From contig CAKQFF010000087.1 in NCBI GenBank assembly GCA_934230685.1, positions 1-8,149 on the forward strand: 8,149 nt of DNA. Direction: 5' to 3'. The stretch's first letter is position 1; each line of letters starts with the position of its first letter. This DNA is from an uncultured Prevotella sp. GTDB taxonomy: Bacteria > Bacteroidota > Bacteroidia > Bacteroidales > Bacteroidaceae. A program made the position numbers and the translations under genes. Under the pieces are notes generated by a model, which had not been told where the DNA came from, made no database searches, and saw only the letters and a program-made list of their open reading frames with translations. Below, one piece after another: positions 6,009-8,149 of this stretch.

Positions 6009-6722
6009 TTAAAAATTCAAGCTGAAGCTCATACCCAGGCTGTTAGCCCTTAGTGGGTTGCGCTCGCGTTCATTATTTATTATAGTAGGCTCAACCCTTA
6101 GGCTGAGGTCCTTCGAGATGTCAAATTCAGATAGCGATGCATCGACATAAGCATCCACCACACTCAAGGCATAAACGCCCACAAGGCAGAAGAAGCTAAG
6201 GTCGCGCCAACGGCGGAATCTGTCCTTGCGCTTGCGGAAAAGTTCCTGATAGCGTTGCAGGTTCGACTCGTCGATTTTTGCACCAAGATGCAGAAACTGG
6301 TTATAGCTCTGCGTATTGGGGTCGTCGTCCATGATGTCCATATAGGCCTGCGAGTAGTCGCGGAACATCTGGTTGTTCCAGCGCATGGCATAGGCACATC
6401 CCACAAAGCCGCCATATACTATAGGCACCTTCCAGTACTTGCGGTTGTAAATCTGTCCGGCACCAGGCAGCACGATTGCAAGCCACATGGCACGCTTTGG
6501 GTTAGGACGCCATGTCTTCCAGTCGCGGTGCTTGCGCATATTGACTGTGTCTGTCTGCGCGAGCATCCGTATAGTGTCTTGCTGCGTGAAGATAGCCGAC
6601 ACGGAGTCATTGGCAGGCTTCATGTCGGCAACGGCAGTTTGTGCCGTCGCGTTAATGGCCGTCATAAGCATGCAAGCAGCTACAAGCAATGTCTGGAATA
6701 TGTATGACTGAATAGTTTTCAC
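6009..6722 (-). CDS. DUF5683 membrane protein
   Basis: This 237-residue protein matches the DUF5683 family of Bacteroidetes, whose function is not known. The N-terminus looks like a signal peptide (hydrophobic 8-22, possible cleavage after INATA at 27). The family core follows: PNPKRAMWLAIVLPGAGQ (74-90) then IYNRKYWKVPIVYGG, a hydrophobic hairpin to about 112, and a second hydrophobic segment at 176-190 after a very basic stretch (FRKRKDRFRRWRD, 162-174). The C-terminus, ending in SFSLNF with alternating hydrophobic residues and a terminal Phe, recalls an outer-membrane beta-strand end but is too short to be a barrel. The start must be GTG at 6722: parB's stop codon is in the same frame nine bases before it, and the next ATG would remove the signal peptide. 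Its place between parB and a murein hydrolase hints at a cell-envelope or division role, which is inference. Confidence 0.88.
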   Translation of the reverse strand: MKTIQSYIFQTLLVAACMLMTAINATAQTAVADMKPANDSVSAIFTQQDTIRMLAQTDTVNMRKHRDWKTWRPNPKRAMWLAIVLPGAGQIYNRKYWKVPIVYGGFVGCAYAMRWNNQMFRDYSQAYMDIMDDDPNTQSYNQFLHLGAKIDESNLQRYQELFRKRKDRFRRWRDLSFFCLVGVYALSVVDAYVDASLSEFDISKDLSLRVEPTIINNERERNPLRANSLGMSFSLNF

Positions 6723-6731
6723 TGTCGTTGT

Positions 6732-7658
6732 TTACTGTTGTTTCATTTTGTCGAACACACTCATGATGCGCTCGAGTTCCTCCTCATTATCGAAGGGGAT
6801 AGTGATTTTGCCCTTGCCCTTGGGCGAGCATGTCATCTGCACCTTGGTCTGGAGGAAGTCGGAAAGGCAGTTGCGCAGCACATTAAACTCCTCTGGAAGC
6901 TTGGCCTTGGCAACAATCTTCTTGCGTCCGCTCTCCACATCCTCACCATTCTTGAGCATCTGTGCCATCTCCTCAACCTTGCGCACCGAGTAGCCATGCT
7001 TCAACACCTCGTTGAAAAGCTTAATTTGCAGCGAGGGCGAGTCCACAGCAAGAAGGGCACGGGCATGTCCCATGTCGATTTCCTTCTTTTGCAGAGCAAT
7101 CTGCACCTGGGCAGGAAGGCGCAACAATCGCAGATAATTGGTTATGGCCGTGCGGCTCTTGCCCACTCTCTCCGACACCTTCTCCTGAGTCATTCCCTCG
7201 GCATCGAGCAAATGCTCATAGGCGAGAGCGATTTCTATAGCGTTGAGGTCCTCGCGTTGAATATTCTCCACAAGGGCCATCTCCATGATGTTCTCGTCGC
7301 TTATGGTGCGTATGTAGGCAGGTATGGAGTAGAGTCCAGCCAATTGCGATGCTCTCCAACGTCGCTCTCCTGCGATAATCTGATAACGCTCCTCGTCAAT
7401 CTGTCGCAGCGTGATAGGCTGTATGATGCCTATCTGGCGTATGCTTGAAGCAAGCTCCTGCAGCGACTCCTGATCGAACTCGCGTCGCGGCTGATTAGGA
7501 TTAGCCTCGATTTGTCCAAGCGGAATCTCATTGATAGTAGATGAGCCTTGGGTGCGCACTCCACCTGTATCGATGAGAGCGTCGAGTCCTTTGCCGCCCT
7601 CAATATCGTCGAGTCCGCGTCCGAGCACGCTTCTATTGTATTTCTTGTGTACTGCCAT
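6732..7658 (-). CDS. parB: Chromosome-partitioning protein ParB (Spo0J family)
   Basis: ParB binds parS sites near the origin, spreads as a CTP-dependent clamp and activates ParA. This 308-residue protein has the family parts in order. The N-terminal ParA-activating peptide LGRGLD is at 12-17. The ParB/Srx nuclease-like CTP-binding domain (about 43-135) has NPNQPR (53-58), the GERRWRA motif (97-103) and LVENIQREDLN (129-139). The central helix-turn-helix (about 155-181) has GMTQEKVSERVGKSRTAITN, followed by GHARALLAV (197-205). A C-terminal dimerisation region of about 50 residues closes the protein. The ATG at 7658 overlaps the parA stop (TAATG), so translation is probably coupled. The N-terminus carries a 27-base in-frame near-duplication. 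No parS-like palindrome was seen in the window by eye. Confidence 0.97.
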   Translation of the reverse strand: MAVHKKYNRSVLGRGLDDIEGGKGLDALIDTGGVRTQGSSTINEIPLGQIEANPNQPRREFDQESLQELASSIRQIGIIQPITLRQIDEERYQIIAGERRWRASQLAGLYSIPAYIRTISDENIMEMALVENIQREDLNAIEIALAYEHLLDAEGMTQEKVSERVGKSRTAITNYLRLLRLPAQVQIALQKKEIDMGHARALLAVDSPSLQIKLFNEVLKHGYSVRKVEEMAQMLKNGEDVESGRKKIVAKAKLPEEFNVLRNCLSDFLQTKVQMTCSPKGKGKITIPFDNEEELERIMSVFDKMKQQ

Positions 7659-8149
7659 TATTTTTCGTTGGGCGTTTCGTTCTTGTTGATAATTTCCTTT
7701 GCAAGCGCCATGTGGTTCTTTGCGCCAACCGAGTCGGCATCATATAGAATCACGGGGAGTCCGTGGCTTGGGCTTTCGCTAAGCTTCACGTTGCGCTGAA
7801 TGACGGTCTTGAACACCAGTTCCTGGAAATGACGCTTCACCTCATCATAGATTTGGTTGGCGAGTCGGAGTCGTCCGTCGTACATTGTAAGCAGGAATCC
7901 CTCAATTTCGAGTCCCGGATTGAGCTTGCTCTTGATAATCTTTATCGTGTTGAGCAGTTTGGTGATGCCCTCAAGCGCGAAGTATTCACACTGCACGGGA
8001 ATAATCACCGAGTCGGCAGCAGTAAGAGCGTTGACGGTGATAAGCCCCAACGACGGACTGCAGTCGATAAGAATGTAGTCGTAGTCGTCGCGTATCTTGT
8101 CGAGCATGTTCTTGATTATGCGCTCGCGGTTCTTGAGGTTGAGCATTTC
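7658..8149 (-). CDS. parA: ParA/Soj ATPase, 3' part only
   Basis: The C-terminal 163 codons of a ParA (Soj) family Walker ATPase, which together with ParB drives separation of replicated origins. The reading frame is open to the right window edge, so the N-terminal part (probably about 90 residues, with the deviant Walker A motif) lies outside; the ATG near 8146 is internal. Visible are the Walker B-like [14 protein letters not shown], the segment [17 protein letters not shown], and the C-terminal [19 protein letters not shown] typical of chromosomal Soj proteins. The stop codon overlaps the parB start by one base. The chromosomal type, its neighbours and the absence of plasmid functions argue that this is the main chromosome locus rather than a plasmid partition system. 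Confidence 0.96.
   Translation of the reverse strand, partial: EMLNLKNRERIIKNMLDKIRDDYDYILIDCSPSLGLITVNALTAADSVIIPVQCEYFALEGITKLLNTIKIIKSKLNPGLEIEGFLLTMYDGRLRLANQIYDEVKRHFQELVFKTVIQRNVKLSESPSHGLPVILYDADSVGAKNHMALAKEIINKNETPNEK

Noticed and set aside
6738..7448. 236-codon plus-strand frame opposite parB
   Set aside because: Antisense to all the conserved ParB motifs; its Leu/His-rich translation is typical of a shadow frame.
6732..8149. Possible parS site near parAB
   Set aside because: I looked for a CACGTG-centred 16-bp palindrome of the TGTTTCACGTGAAACA type in the window and saw none. The scan was by eye, so a diverged site could be missed.

Overview
The window looks like chromosomal DNA from a Bacteroidales bacterium, most likely Prevotella or a close relative. 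Four things point there: the promoter in front of the tRNA has the Bacteroidetes form (TTTG, about 20 bases, TAnnTTTG); most genes have A-rich leaders without a Shine-Dalgarno sequence; a DUF5683 protein is present; and the gene order parA-parB-DUF5683-lytic transglycosylase-rsh is, as I recall it, typical of the group. The species call is inference from protein style only.

Right two thirds (2239-8149, all minus strand): the 3' part of a parA/soj ATPase gene, cut by the window edge, overlaps the parB start by one base. A DUF5683 inner-membrane protein, a periplasmic MltD-like murein hydrolase with a LysM domain, and a complete long bifunctional Rsh (ppGpp synthetase/hydrolase) follow. ParA to MltD are tightly packed and probably one operon that ties chromosome segregation to cell-wall remodelling. 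A strong intrinsic terminator (4546-4607) separates it from rsh, which has its own SD-like sequence. A 13-bp hairpin (2188-2230) ends rsh against a convergent gene.

Centre-left (563-2176): a tRNA-Lys(UUU) gene on the minus strand with an excellent promoter is divergent from an unrecognised, very acidic 443-residue cytoplasmic protein on the plus strand.

Left edge (1-562): an AT-rich stretch with no intact gene. It holds the first 20 codons of a GDP-mannose 4,6-dehydratase gene (gmd) cut off abruptly, an inverted repeat at the break, a tandem 11-bp repeat, a palindromic 12-bp repeat cluster and a strong stem-loop just beyond the tRNA 3' end. Together these look like a scarred junction next to a tRNA gene, possibly the edge of an integrated or decayed element. 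That is the least ordinary part of the window. The rest is housekeeping, and I see no convincing complete novel system.
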